From Arachnopeziza araneosa (taxonomy: Eukaryota > Ascomycota > Leotiomycetes > Helotiales > Arachnopezizaceae), in assembly GCA_003988855.1 (NCBI GenBank), contig QYAI01000010.1, positions 186,001 to 250,000 on the forward strand: 64,000 nt of DNA, in the 5' to 3' direction. The notes under the pieces are model-generated. The model saw only the letters and a program-made list of their open reading frames with translations, made no database searches and was not told the DNA's origin. Shown here one piece after another: positions 35,665-46,361 of this stretch (position 1 is its first letter; every line of letters begins with the position of its first letter). The translations under genes and the position numbers were made by a program.

Positions 35665-37322
35665 ATGGGTAGACGACCAGGCCGCGCTGCCGCAAAGAAT
35701 GCCGCAGCTGCGTTGAGTACGTTCATCTTTGCAGACGCTCCGGCGCATTCCAAATCAACCACTGACCTCCTCACTCGTATAGAAAATACTCCTCAAAGTT
35801 ATGACGATGGCGAAGATGAACAGATGCTCGATGCACCTATTTCAGACGCTGGAACACCGCAAGAACCTGATGAAGACAATGACGAGGATATGGAAGGGAC
35901 CCCAGCAGCAGAATCAGAGGCTCCTTCTGCACCCAATACACCACAACCAGAACAGCCCGTAATCCGCAAGAAAAGACTAGGAAGACCACCAAAGAACCGA
36001 CCTTCTGATTGGGATGCTCAAGATGCCGATAGAGACAATTCTGAAGCTGGTACACCCGCAAAGAGAGGGAGAGGAAGAGGTGGATTTGGACGAGGTGGTG
36101 GGCGCTGGGCAAGAAAAGGAGGTCCATCGCATATTACACAGCAGCCAGTGGATAAAGAGGGGAACATGATGAATGTGATCGATGATGAAGTAGAACTGCC
36201 AGAAGACGCCGAAGGTGAAAGCAAAGTCGACAAGATGGGTCATCTTCAAGATGGAAGGGACTATCGGTGCAGAACCTTCACTGTTCTTGGAAGAGGCTCG
36301 CGGCTTTATATGCTTTCCACTGAACCGGCGAGATGTGTCGGATTCAGGGACAGCTACTTATTCTTCACCAAGCACAAGAGACTTTACAAGATCATCATTG
36401 ACGAAGATGAAAAAAGAGATATGATTGACCGCGAACTCATTCCGCATTCCTATAAAGGCCGTGCTATTGGTATTGTCACTGCTCGCTCTGTGTTTCGTGA
36501 GTTCGGTGCACAGATTATTGTCGGTGGGAAGAGAGTCATTGATGACTATGAGGTCACAAAGGCGAAAGCGGATGGTGTGGTGGAGGGAGAGTTGGCGGAT
36601 CCCAACGATATAGTTAAAGTAGGAGAGGAGTATAACAAGAACCAGTATGTAGCTTGGCATGGTGCAAGTTCAGTGTACCATTCAGGTGCCCCGACAGTTC
36701 CATTACAAACTGGCAAAGCTGTAGAGGGCAAGAAGCGAAGAATTATGGTCAATGATGTGAATTGGATGCTGGAGCATGCTCGTGAAGCAAGGTATGTAAA
36801 ATGCTCTGCCATTTGTAACTCACTTCTGACTTATTTAGCCGATTCAACGCTGCTATTGGTGCTCTACGTCGCAAAAACCTTGGTGGCATTTACGACCCTC
36901 ATACCAATCTCATGATGTACCCTAAGACTATGCAGCCAACTCACGCTAGGTGGGAGCAAGTCAATAATACTGAAGCTCAAGCCCGAGCAACACTTACAAA
37001 CGGTCACGGGGAGGAAGATGAGCAAACTATCTTTACACCAATTGCACCCATCATCTCTCGGAACCGCTTGGTCGTAGATATCGCATATGAATCTGCTCCT
37101 GCATCACTTCTCGGCGTCCCAGGCCCAGATGGCGATGTTTACGATCTTGGATTCAATGGCCTATCTAGTGTATCCGAGGACATCAAGGCTGAGCTTCCGC
37201 CCGAGTGCCTCAAAGCATTCGAGGAGACTTTAGCTAAAGAGAATGAGTGGAAGAGTAGATGGGGACCTGAAACTCAATCTGGTCATAGAAGAGCGCCTAT
37301 AATAGATAAAGGGGTCGTCTAA
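35665..37322 (+). CDS. chromatin-remodelling complex subunit, Rsc7/Swp82 family
   Basis: Subunit of the RSC or SWI/SNF remodeller (yeast Npl6/Rsc7 and Swp82). The main exons are 35665-36791 and 36839-37322 (536 residues). The ATG at 35665 has a strong context (CACCATGGG) and begins MGRRPGRAAAKNAAAAL. A 66-nt GT-AG segment at 35718-35783 could be an additional, frame-preserving intron; removing it joins AAAAL to NTPQSYDDGEDEQ, which looks more natural. The N-terminal half is acidic and then carries an AT-hook-like KKRLGRPPKNRP and an RGRGGFGRGGGRW box, both DNA/RNA-binding features. The conserved core DGRDYRCRTFTVLGRGSR...YLFFTKHKRLYKIIID...LIPHSYKGRAIGIVTARSVFREFGA is the family signature. 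Rsc7 and Swp82 cannot be separated safely from this sequence. Confidence 0.9.
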
Positions 37323-37741
37323 AATTGTGTTGGACTGGTTGGATCACTGTAGGATTATATTCAAGGAGTTCTTCTGATGAGAGGGAGCGGTTATTATTGG
37401 TCACGTGGTTAGTAGAGGTATGGAGGTTGATTAACTCTGCATGCTAGATAGAAAGTATTGATAGGACGCAGATCTAGAGTTGACGTTTATCAGTATTCTA
37501 ACGTTTCCTTTTTTGGATCTGGAGTTTACAATAGACACAGCCTCAAGCGGCGCTAGTGAAGGTATTGTGACTCAAACACCAAAGACCGAACCACTCTCCA
37601 ACTTCAACACATCACCACAAAATCCAAAGCGAGTCACAAGTTTCTAGAAACAATCAAATCTCAAGCATTTAGACTTTATAGAACTCTAATAATCAAAGTC
37701 CAAACCTTAACTTCAAAGTCAACCCTCTATCGACCTTAAAA
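37323..37741. promoter_or_regulatory. intergenic, 3' of Rsc7 gene and promoter of deaminase-like gene
   Basis: A 419-bp gap. It holds CACGTG at 37402-37407 and, near the following ATG, a CA/TC-rich leader. No gene is seen. Confidence 0.4.
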
Positions 37742-39254
37742 ATGTCTCCTCGAAACGACACTTATCTTGCTCTTTGTCTCGCTCAGGCCGAACTCTCTCC
37801 TCTTCACTATCGCCATGGCTCCATCATTGTGCGTGGTGGGAAGGTTATTGGCCAGGGTTTTAACTGTTACCGCCCAGGTTTTGATGGCGGGGCTCTCAAG
37901 ACTGGGAAGTTGGCTCGTAGCTACCTTGGTGGTTCAGCTATTGCAGAGTTGAGGCAGCGGTTGAAGTCTAAGCATAAACTAGAGACTGATCCCAAGTCCA
38001 AGAACCAGCAGGACTCTAGCTCGTTCACGCCCTTTGAACTTACGGGCTCGGGTCACAACAGCAACGTCTGTTTGTCGATGCATTCGGAGATGATGGCTAT
38101 TCAGTCAACTCTGTCCCTCTCTTCTGGCGCTTTGGGGAACCAGACCAGCGCTCGCGGGGCCAAGTATTTCGAAAAACCATGCTTCTCCTTACATGGTAAT
38201 TCTAAAAAACGAAAGGCCCGAGCAAGAGGCCTTAAAGCCTATGCTAAAGCCGTGTGCGAGACTGTTGAGGCAGGTGCTGGCAAGTCCTACGTTCAAGAGC
38301 AGTGTTTTGAACCGAATACATCTCAACCAGGTCTCCATGGAGAACAACGTCAAGAAGTTCGGTCCGGAGGAGGACAGCAACAAGTTTCACGACGGGGACA
38401 AGAAGGATGTGACAACAAACGCGTTGAAGAGCGCAGAGAAGGACCATATCAAGTACGGGTACAAGCACCAGAAACCCAGCCATCATCACAAGGCGCAACA
38501 GAAGTCTAACGTACATGAATGTGGTTCGAAGCTGCAGTTTACTATACCCTCTTCTTATTGTACAGCTTCCATCGAATCCAATTCCTTGTCGAGTTTAGTT
38601 GATGATGTTTCAAACTCGGAAAACCACAAATCAAAAGTAGGCAAAAAGTCTAGCTCCCTCTTTGAGACAAATCTAATAATTTAGATTACCAAAAATATAC
38701 TACTGCGTACTTCACCTCAACCGATTCTTGTCACCAAAAAGAGTAGTCTTAACTCCAGACCATCCGTTGCGGCCCGAACCAAAGATCTCCGTTTGAAAGG
38801 TTCAGATATCTACGTTGCTCGCCTAGGCTCGACTAACGCCATATCTGCACTCTCAAGAGGTGTCCCTACAGCCACTGCCTCTTCCAACCCAAATATATCT
38901 GCAGAGCCTTCCAAAATAGAGACAGGGTCACTATATGATGAACTCTCACCTTTCTCTCGAACTCCTTCTCCATCAAAAACAGCAAACCAACCAGCTCAGT
39001 CAAATGAGTGCAAGCATGAAGTCTGCGCTTCAAGACCGTGCTACAGGTGTGTAGCTGCTATGCATTCTGTTGGTATCAAACGAGTCTTCTGGACAAATCA
39101 GTATGGCGAGTGGGAGGGTGCGAAAGTGAGGGATCTTGTTGAGGCGTTGGAAATGGGTGGTGAGGGTGATTGGAATGGGAAGGGTCAGGTTGATAGGGGT
39201 ATATTTGTTACAAAGCATGAAGTACTGCTTCTAAGGAGGTTAGAGGGGTTCTAA
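37742..39254 (+). CDS. cytidine/dCMP-type zinc deaminase-fold protein with a large internal insert
   Basis: Has both zinc motifs of the cytidine deaminase superfamily, far apart. The N-terminal part (from 37742) reads LALCLAQAELSPLHYRHGSIIVRGGKVIGQG, a typical first half, then CLSMHSEMMAIQS (HxE, about residue 113). The second motif, SRPCYRCVAAMHSVGIKRVFW (PCxxC), comes only near 39040. Normally the two are 25-35 residues apart; here about 300 codons intervene, Lys/Ser/His-rich and probably disordered. The reading phase changes once between about 38200 and 38340; several GT-AG pairs could do this and I could not choose one. A second frame-preserving 48-nt intron (38637-38684, branch TCTAATAAT, acceptor TTTAG) removes an in-frame TAG. 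The gene ends RRLEGF at 39254. Substrate unknown; it could act on free nucleotides or RNA. Confidence 0.7.
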
Positions 39255-39762
39255 TTATTTTCAGTGCCTTGATGTGAAATTCAAAATACTATACTACATG
39301 GTCTTGGGTTACAGCCTTCATGTGAAGCAATTATGTCGAGCGCGGTAAACATGATTGCGCAAAGAGAGAGAGAACTTGCGCCAAAGGCTAAAATTTTGTT
39401 TTTTCACGGATTCATATCTTAAATTAAGAGTAGCAAAGGGTAGATTAAGCTAGACTAAAACATTCACATCTCTTCTTTTATCTTCCACCGATAATGGCTT
39501 ATGTATCTTACAGGTTCCATATACTCTTCAAGATATTTCATAAGAGTTCTTTCAGGAAATTCTCAAACACAACAACCATAAAATCCAAAGCAAAGACCAA
39601 TCTCCTGACTTGTTCTCCATCAAATTCCTCCCATTACAACAACACCACGTCACACGTCACATCAACACAGCCACTGATCACGAACCATAAGCCCAGGCCC
39701 AAACCTAAACCCACTCCAAACCTCTGAATCTACCTATTCCCCCCCCCCCCAACTCACAAAAA
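39255..39762. other. intergenic, with a 12-nt C run
   Basis: About 500 bp downstream of the deaminase-like gene. It ends in a homopolymer of twelve C at 39739-39750, 13 nt before the next ATG. An open frame at 39494-39727 is Thr/Ser/Lys/Pro-rich and unconvincing. Confidence 0.4.
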
Positions 39763-40086
39763 ATGGTCCACAAAACTGTCCAAACAACCCTCTCGGAAGC
39801 CGACAGCCTCCACGCCTTGACAGTCATACGAGACAGCCTCTATCGCTACGAAGCAGCGCAAGAGCCACAAATAGACACCATATGGGAAATCGCGAACGAG
39901 GTCAACAAGCTGTGTGACTTAGCCCATAAGATCCTGTTTGGGGTTATCAGGGATGACGGGATTAACATGGACATGATCCTGAGCTATGCGTTAAAGTTGG
40001 TGGGAAGCTGGGGGAGTGGAGTGGGGATGGAGAGAGAAGAAATGGAAGGCGTTGTAGAGAGGGAAAGAGAGAAGAATATGGAGTGA
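39763..40086 (+). CDS. small hypothetical protein
   Basis: A 107-codon open frame starting MVHKTVQTTLSEADSLHALTVIRDSLYRYE and ending EREREKNME. Predicted mostly helical (heptad-like Leu/Ile spacing in TIWEIANEVNKLCDLAHKILFGV), with an acidic/basic coiled end. No known domain, signal peptide or membrane segment. The ATG context AAAATGG is good and the codons look plausible for a fungal gene, but an unbroken 107-codon frame can arise by chance. Function unknown. Confidence 0.4.
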   Translation: MVHKTVQTTLSEADSLHALTVIRDSLYRYEAAQEPQIDTIWEIANEVNKLCDLAHKILFGVIRDDGINMDMILSYALKLVGSWGSGVGMEREEMEGVVEREREKNME

Positions 40087-40953
40087 GGTTGCTGCTGTGT
40101 GTTTTCCGCTAGAGTCTTGGATATAAAGCTTGGGACTCTTGGGTAGAGGGATTTGCACGACCAGGGGGTCAAAGAATATTCTGTCTAGTACCGAAAAAAC
40201 CCTCCCGAATATTGTCAATACATACACTGCACTTGATAATCACCTTTTTCAAATGAGTTTAGCTTGGATTTCGTTCAACTAACGCAGATACTTTGGACAA
40301 AGAAAAATTTCAATAAAGGGCTGATAAAAAAAATACAGGCAAATAAAATTACTATCTATAAATGCTCGTCTTCTTTATTGAACAGTTTCTGATTCATGAA
40401 AGCTGTGAGAAATTTGACAATGTATTGCTAGAACTTGACAGAATCATTAAAAGCACATACCGTTTCCGAACGGAACTGGCTTTTATCGAGAGGTGAGTAA
40501 AAAGATAACTCAATAAATGCTTGAATAGAGGAAGATAGATATATGAGAAGACTGTGGTGAGTATAACAAAAGTAGCAGCTTCGTCACCTTTCTTCCTCAC
40601 TTGAGATCATGGTTGCTGCTCCACCAAGAGACTAGACCCATTATACACCTGAATGTAATGTCTAGGACTCTCAAGAAAGAATAAGCGTACTGAGGCCTGT
40701 TTCAGTCGCTTTAAATCTACCCCCTTGTTTGCCTGTATGAATGCATTTAGAGAAACACTCGCTGCTTCGTCAGATGGAACGAGTTTGCAGGATATAAGCG
40801 AAGCACATAAAGAAAAAATGACAACCTCCTCTAGCAGATTCTTCACTGTACAAGTCCTATTTTCTCTTAGGTATGCTATACACTCTGTCTCGTTCTCCTT
40901 CCCACCAGTCCACTTCCGACACCCTCTTCACCAATCGATATTAAATCGGGCAC
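40087..40953. other. AT-rich convergent intergenic region
   Basis: Lies between the small hypothetical gene and the 3' end of atp14. No supported gene, repeat or RNA; poly-A/T tracts near 40320-40360 may be polyadenylation-related. Confidence 0.4.
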
Positions 40954-41487
40954 TTAATGGTGAGCAACCTCATCGTCTTCAGGCTCCTCTTCGAACCAAT
41001 CCTCCTCGACCTCCTCAACACCACTCTCGGCCTGTCCTTCGATCTCAACGCTGCTCGCCTCGTATGCTTTCAACTCCTTCGCAATATCGCTTTCTTCCGG
41101 TGATGTAGGAGCAGCAGGAGGAGAGAATTTCTGAACGTGACCTTCCGAATCGTTGGCCTTGGCTGCTGGAGCTTTATAGGCTTTTAGCTCTTTGAGGTAG
41201 AGATCTTGAACGAAATCGGCTGCACGGAGACATATTAGCATTGGAATTGATATGCTCGGAGCTTCGTATAGGCAAAAAGAATAAGGAGAACAATTAATCA
41301 TCCGTAGATAGAAATAAGTACGAACCTTGTCGGACAGCAGTTGGAGTGATGAAAGTTCGTCTGGTCACCATTCCGGTAGCTTGTTGCCTCGCGACACGGG
41401 CAATCGAGGAGCGCTACTTGCATTAGTGAAATTGTAAGTATAGCTGAGGACAGCACATACCGAAGCTCGGAGAGTCTGAGTGAACAT
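40954..41487 (-). CDS. atp14: mitochondrial F1Fo-ATP synthase subunit h (Atp14)
   Basis: Peripheral-stalk subunit of the mitochondrial ATP synthase, found in fungi. Three exons, 41487-41461 (nine codons), 41413-41326 and 41219-40954, total 381 nt and 126 residues. The first 30 residues (MFTQTLRAS|RSSIARVARQQ...) form a basic mitochondrial presequence ending near TRRTFITPTAVRQ. The mature part starts ADFVQDLYLKELKAYKAP, followed by EGHVQKFSPP and SPEESDIAKELKAYE, a characteristic pair of related KELKAY blocks. The acidic C-terminus has VEEDWFEEE. Both introns are GT-AG; the acceptor for exon 2 is AAGTAG. CACGTG lies about 90 bp upstream of the start. Diverges from the two-segment protein gene at 42187. 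Confidence 0.92.
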
Positions 41488-42186
41488 GATGACGGGTGTG
41501 GTGGTCTCAATTGAGGATCGTAGAGACGAGTTGAGGTTTAGGATTGCATTTTCGAGGTTACGGCTTCTAACCGTGCACGTGACGGACGGACGCTGTGGCC
41601 TCAAACTTCACAACATTCCTCCTTTACTTCATTCAAAGATTGCTTCATCATGTCGAATATGCCAACTGATAAAATAACTCGTGAAAAGCACCATTTGTTT
41701 GTTGTTTGTTCATAGTTGCTTCATCTCCGTTACAAAAAGAGCTTCATTTAACATTCATGTTGACCGGAGAATTCAATTAAGGTTAATATTCTCATTGAAG
41801 CACTTTAAATCTTCACTCTATGACTGGCTTTATGCCATGAGTGATGAGAGAATGAAGCTAGACGTTTCATTGTCTTGCTGAAATGTTTTTATGTCGGAGC
41901 TTTCGTCTAAAGTCCTTCGCTGCTGGAAAGTTCCAAGCAGACTGAGGAAGTCGGGCAACTGTATCCCAAATATGCTCAAAAGTTTGTTTACTTTCTCCTT
42001 TCCTAAAGCTTACTATGCTCCGGTGTCTTCCACGTATCGGTAGATAATATCCGACTGCCCAAAAGGCAACGAGGATAACGAAATGGAAATAAGCGAAACT
42101 TTATCTTCTGGAGTATATTACCTAGGAAGAGTCCCCTACCATCTGGATTTTCAAACACACTGAATTAATCCACCTTCAACTCCATC
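41488..42186. promoter_or_regulatory. divergent promoter region, atp14 / two-segment protein gene
   Basis: A 699-bp gap between divergent starts, with CACGTG at 41576-41581 on the atp14 side. AT-rich in the middle, and no gene seen. Confidence 0.4.
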
Positions 42187-43536
42187 ATGTCTCCTCCGGG
42201 GCTCACTCTATCATCACTTCCCACTTCTCCTAGCTCAAGGCCAGAAGGCCCCTCCGCAGAGCGACTTAGAACACAGTCAAGCGAGCAGTCCGCAGACCAG
42301 TTAGAAGAACACTCAAATGGGCGATCCAACGAACAGCCCAGTGAGCTATCAAGTGCGCAGTCAATAGACCAACCTTCAGATACTTCAGAACATTCCGATC
42401 AAGTTCATCATCACATCCTGGAGGAAACAATTGCGGATTATGAACTAACAGTCCTGAACCTGCCAATCGATGACTGGGAAAGAGGTATAGCTGATCCAGA
42501 TTATGACATTGACTGGGAGGATCGGCTTTCGGATCCCGTGGCTCAGCATGGGGTCTATCTAGGCACACTCAAACAGCCATTACGAACTCCTAAGGATAGA
42601 AATGTGGTATATTGTGGAAAAGATGGAAAGCTTACAGCGTATTCTATCAACCGATCTGGAAAAGAGGCTAGTTTATTTTCTTACTGAATTGCTACTATTT
42701 CTAATGTAGCGACGGGCGTGACGAGCGATTTCAAGAACGCTTCCGCCTGGGAGTTAAGCTCGTCAACTCCTTCTCCCTCGAGAAATTATCAACTCTTACT
42801 AATTCGTTTGCAGTCTCACCTTGGGATGGATTATGGTACGAGGACTATCAAGCTCGATGACGCCAATGTCAACTTCGATGATATCACATTGCGAGATGGT
42901 CTTCGAAAAAAATGCCTCGACTTCGAATCTACAAGAACTCTGGTCCAGAAGAGAATCGAAGCAATAGAGTTGGAGAGGCAGAAAGATTGCGAAGACCGCC
43001 TCCCACGCTTTCGAAACGACATCGACTTGTCACAACCATCCAGCTCTTTCATTGACCCTGGAGACGCCGAGATTGCGAACACCCTTAAATACGCTAATCG
43101 CACCGCTTCCCCTCCACCGGGAATTCTCAACATGCCAGACCCGCAATGGAACCCCGCATCAGGAATCAAGGTTGACCCAATACCTGGCAACGGTGTCTTC
43201 GTTGGCTTGCTGAAAGGCCAACCGTCGGTTGAGGAGGATTGGTGTGTCGTGTACGGGAACATTAACCGCACCAACGATAGTGTGATTTTCTCAGCTCATC
43301 CCATCAATCATTTTGGGGATCTGGTTAATCTGCCTTACAAGACCATTCTATCATACGAAGAAGTATGTGAGGAGGTTGACGTCAAGTGGCAGTTGAAGCG
43401 GCGTGGCGATTTGAGAGAGTTGGTGGCCAAGAGGCTTTTGGCTAAGAGAAAGGCAGATTTTAAGAGAGCCCAGAGGTTTGAGGAGGAGTTGATGGCAAGA
43501 GAGCTTCTGCTTTGGCGTGAGGGCTCTGGAAGTTAG
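42187..43536 (+). CDS. uncharacterised protein with two related segments
   Basis: Not recognised. A model that stays in frame uses exons 42187-42638, 42710-42752 and 42814-43536 (1,218 nt, 405 residues). Introns end in TTTCTAATGTAG and in CTTACTAATTCGTTTGCAG, both good branch/acceptor pairs. The N-terminus (about 75 residues) is Ser/Glu/Gln-rich and repetitive (SSEQSADQLEEHS, SNEQPSELSSAQS). Segment 1 reads HGVYLGTLKQP...NVVYCGKDGKLTAYSIN; segment 2 reads NGVFVGLLKGQP...CVVYGNINRTND...HPIN, a clear internal similarity. A basic helical tail (LRELVAKRLLAKRKADFKRAQRFEEEL) suggests a coiled coil or nucleic-acid contact. The first donor is uncertain, because the similarity continues a little past the donor that keeps the frame. 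Could also be two adjacent genes. Confidence 0.6.
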
Positions 43537-44174
43537 ACTGAGTTGGGATTTTAAGTAATTACGAAAGGAGTGACGGACGTGGTGGAAGATAAGAGTTAAG
43601 GTTGTATTGTGAATTGCCTGGTATGGCTCTCTGTACTACGATAGGTTTACGGCTAGGAAACAAGCCACATCAATAATATTAATGGTCAAAGAAATCTCAC
43701 CTCACTCAAACTTCAAATCCCTAGCTTACCGGCCCGAACAAGTATAAGTTCATATTTATACCTTACGAAGAAAGGCGAAACGTGAAACGTGCTTGACGCG
43801 GGAATATTATATTTCAGGGTAAAAATCGCCTCGGCATCAGCCTCCTTTCTTGATTGGCATCCGCAGTGTTCTGTTTTTTTTTTTGGTTTGAAATATGAAG
43901 TACTACCTCTCCTTGGATCTATGACAGGCTTTATGTCTTACAACAGTACGGGGAACTGTGGATACTTCTCTTACCCACATGTCAATAACAATCAGTGATG
44001 CAGTTCACGTGCTTGATCAGAACCACTTGCCTCTGCTACAGGCTCCTCGGACTTCAAAAAATTGGACTGACAAATGCAAATTCTAGATGGACAATTCTTA
44101 ATGGTATTTCTATGATTACAAGTCCCACCATGCAAGCCATGCCCAACTCCAGTAGGATTCAAGCCAAATCTCAA
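43537..44174. other. convergent intergenic region
   Basis: Between the 3' ends of the two-segment protein gene and rpt5. Contains a T10 run near 43876 and CACGTG at 44006. No gene supported. Confidence 0.4.
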
Positions 44175-45655
44175 CTATGCGTAGAAATTGACGGTATCCT
44201 TCTTCTTTGCTTGCACTTCCGCGATGGCATCAACATAGTGCTCATGGCTGATCTTATTCTTCCCCATCCTCAACGCAATCATTCCTGCCTCGACGCAAAC
44301 GGCTTTCAGTTGTGCACCACCAAATTCATCTGTACTTCTCGCCAATTCAGGCCAGTTTACTGCATCATCCACTGTCATCTTTCTGCTGTGAATCTTCAAG
44401 ATCTGAGCCCGGGCCTCTTCGTTAGGGAGAGGGAATTCGATCTTTCTGTCCAAGCGACCGGAACGGAGAAGAGCAGGATCAAGGACATCGACTCGGTTAG
44501 TGGCAGCAAGGACTTTGATGCGGTCGTCCGAGGCGAAACCATCGAGCTGGTTGAGGAGTTCCAACATAGTACGTTGGACTTCACGATCTCCACTCTTTTC
44601 ACTGTCAAATCGCTTTGTTCCTACAGCGTCCAGTTCATCAATGAAGATAATCGCAGGGGCCTTTTCCTTTGCTAAAGCGAAGCAGTCTCGAACTAACTTT
44701 GCACCATCACCAATGAACATTTGTACGAGCTGGGGACCAGCGAGTTTGAGGAAAGTGGCGTCAGTTTGAGCAGCGCAAGCTCTGGCGAGAAGGGTTTTGC
44801 CGGTTCCTGGGGGTCCGTACATGAGAGCGCCTGATATCTATTAGCATGTTGCACTGGAAGTTGTGTTTTAGTAAAGTACCTTTTGGAGCCTTGATGCCTA
44901 TCTTCTTGAATCGCTCAGCCTCCTTCATAGGCCATACGATAGCCTCGACCAACTCCTCAATCTGCTTATCTAACCCTCCTACATCTGTATACTTCTCCGT
45001 TGGCTTCTCATCAACCTCCATAGCCTTTACCCTACTATCGTACTCGGCAGGTAATGTGTCTAGGACGAGGTAGGAATCTTTGTTTACACCGATCAAATCT
45101 CCAGGTTTCAGCTGTTCGGGGTCGACGAGACCAATGAGAGGGAGGAATATAGTTTGGCGGGTTGAGGTCTTGATAACAGCAGATTTTCCAACACGTGTAG
45201 CATCGAGATCGATATTGGCACCCTCTTCTTGGGACTCAGCAGTTGGGTCTAGATCAAGCAACTCAACAACATTTCCAACCAGGTACGGTAACTGTCTGGG
45301 AAATTGTTAGAGATAGGAAATATCCTAAACATGTCCATCCATACCTGTTGTTCTCAATCTTTTCTAGGTTGTCCTTGATTTTCTCTCCCATCGTAGCCTT
45401 CTCATGGGATAATCGCTGAAACTCGCTCTTCATGATCCGTGAATCGTTCTCCAGTAACCGTCTCCGCGTAATGATAACTTGTGTGCTCAAGCTATAAATC
45501 TCCTCATCTATGGGGTCTTCTTCCTTCTCCTCTGGTTCCGCATCCTTCATTTCAGCATCGCCATTGGATGTTGGCTTCTTTTCCTTGTTACCATCATCCT
45601 TCTTTTCTTCCTTTTCTTCCCGCTCAATATCATCGAGATCCTCTAAGGTAGACAT
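44175..45655 (-). CDS. rpt5: 26S proteasome regulatory ATPase subunit Rpt5 (6A)
   Basis: AAA+ ATPase of the 19S base that unfolds and translocates ubiquitylated substrates. Three exons, 45655-45345, 45295-44880 and 44830-44175, total 1,383 nt and 460 residues. The N-terminus is acidic and Lys/Glu-rich (about residues 1-55), longer than in yeast, followed by the coiled coil (STQVIITRRRLLEN...) and the OB domain starting QLPYLVGNVVELLDLDP. Walker A is YGPPGTGKT, formed right after the second splice junction; Walker B is IIFIDELDA; the second region of homology has ATNRVDVLDPALLRSGR with the Arg finger. The protein ends NFYA, an intact HbYX motif for docking into the 20S core and gate opening. 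CACGTG lies about 165 bp upstream of the start. Confidence 0.96.
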
Positions 45656-46361
45656 GGCTTTTTGTAGGAATCGAAGATGAAATTGAAGGAGCTATGATGA
45701 GTTCAGGCCTGTGTTAACGTGATCACAAAAGGTGTTGATTTAGGAGAGCTTCAAGATACCTTGAGCTTCCATCGCGGTAGGCGAGATTTCTAAGGCAGCC
45801 CGAATTGCGCGTTGAGTCACGTGCAGAAATAACTAAGACTGGTTGCTTACATCAGAGTTTCGAGGCTGAAGAACGAAAAGCTCTCTTTTTATTTTTAATG
45901 TTATATACTCGCAAAGCTTTAACTAAGCATGTTAGACTCGCTACTCTTTCTCAAAGTAGCTCGCACATTAAAAGAACTGTGGTTCTTAGGTTCCTTGACT
46001 GAGAAGTCTTCAGTTTTGGTGATACTTTTATGGAGTGCTGTGCTTTTCTTTTGGGAAATCGAAACATTAAAATGTCGGCTTATTCTTCTGTACTTATCTG
46101 CGTTAGAGAGGGACTGCAGAGGCGAATAAGTGAACAAGGGTCCCTTAGTTGGATGACTTCTGATCCAATACGATGTGGGAAATTAGCTCGAGACAGCGAT
46201 ATGCAACAAAATGAATAACTCTATCACATCAAGAGAAGATGAAATTATGACGAAACTTTTTGAGAAGTAAGGATGTCGGTGTCCCAAGACTTCTGGAATA
46301 GCGAGTACTATGTGTTGTGTTATGAAACTGTGTACGTTTTCAATCCTGAATGCCCACTAGT
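45656..46361. other. intergenic, rpt5 promoter and 3' end of MaoC gene
   Basis: A 706-bp gap between two minus-strand genes. CACGTG at 45818-45823 is placed to serve rpt5. Several short frames show no domain. Confidence 0.4.

Noticed and set aside
43995..44675. 226-codon plus-strand frame
   Set aside because: It is the antisense shadow of the rpt5 AAA+ domain, whose minus-strand reading is unambiguous.
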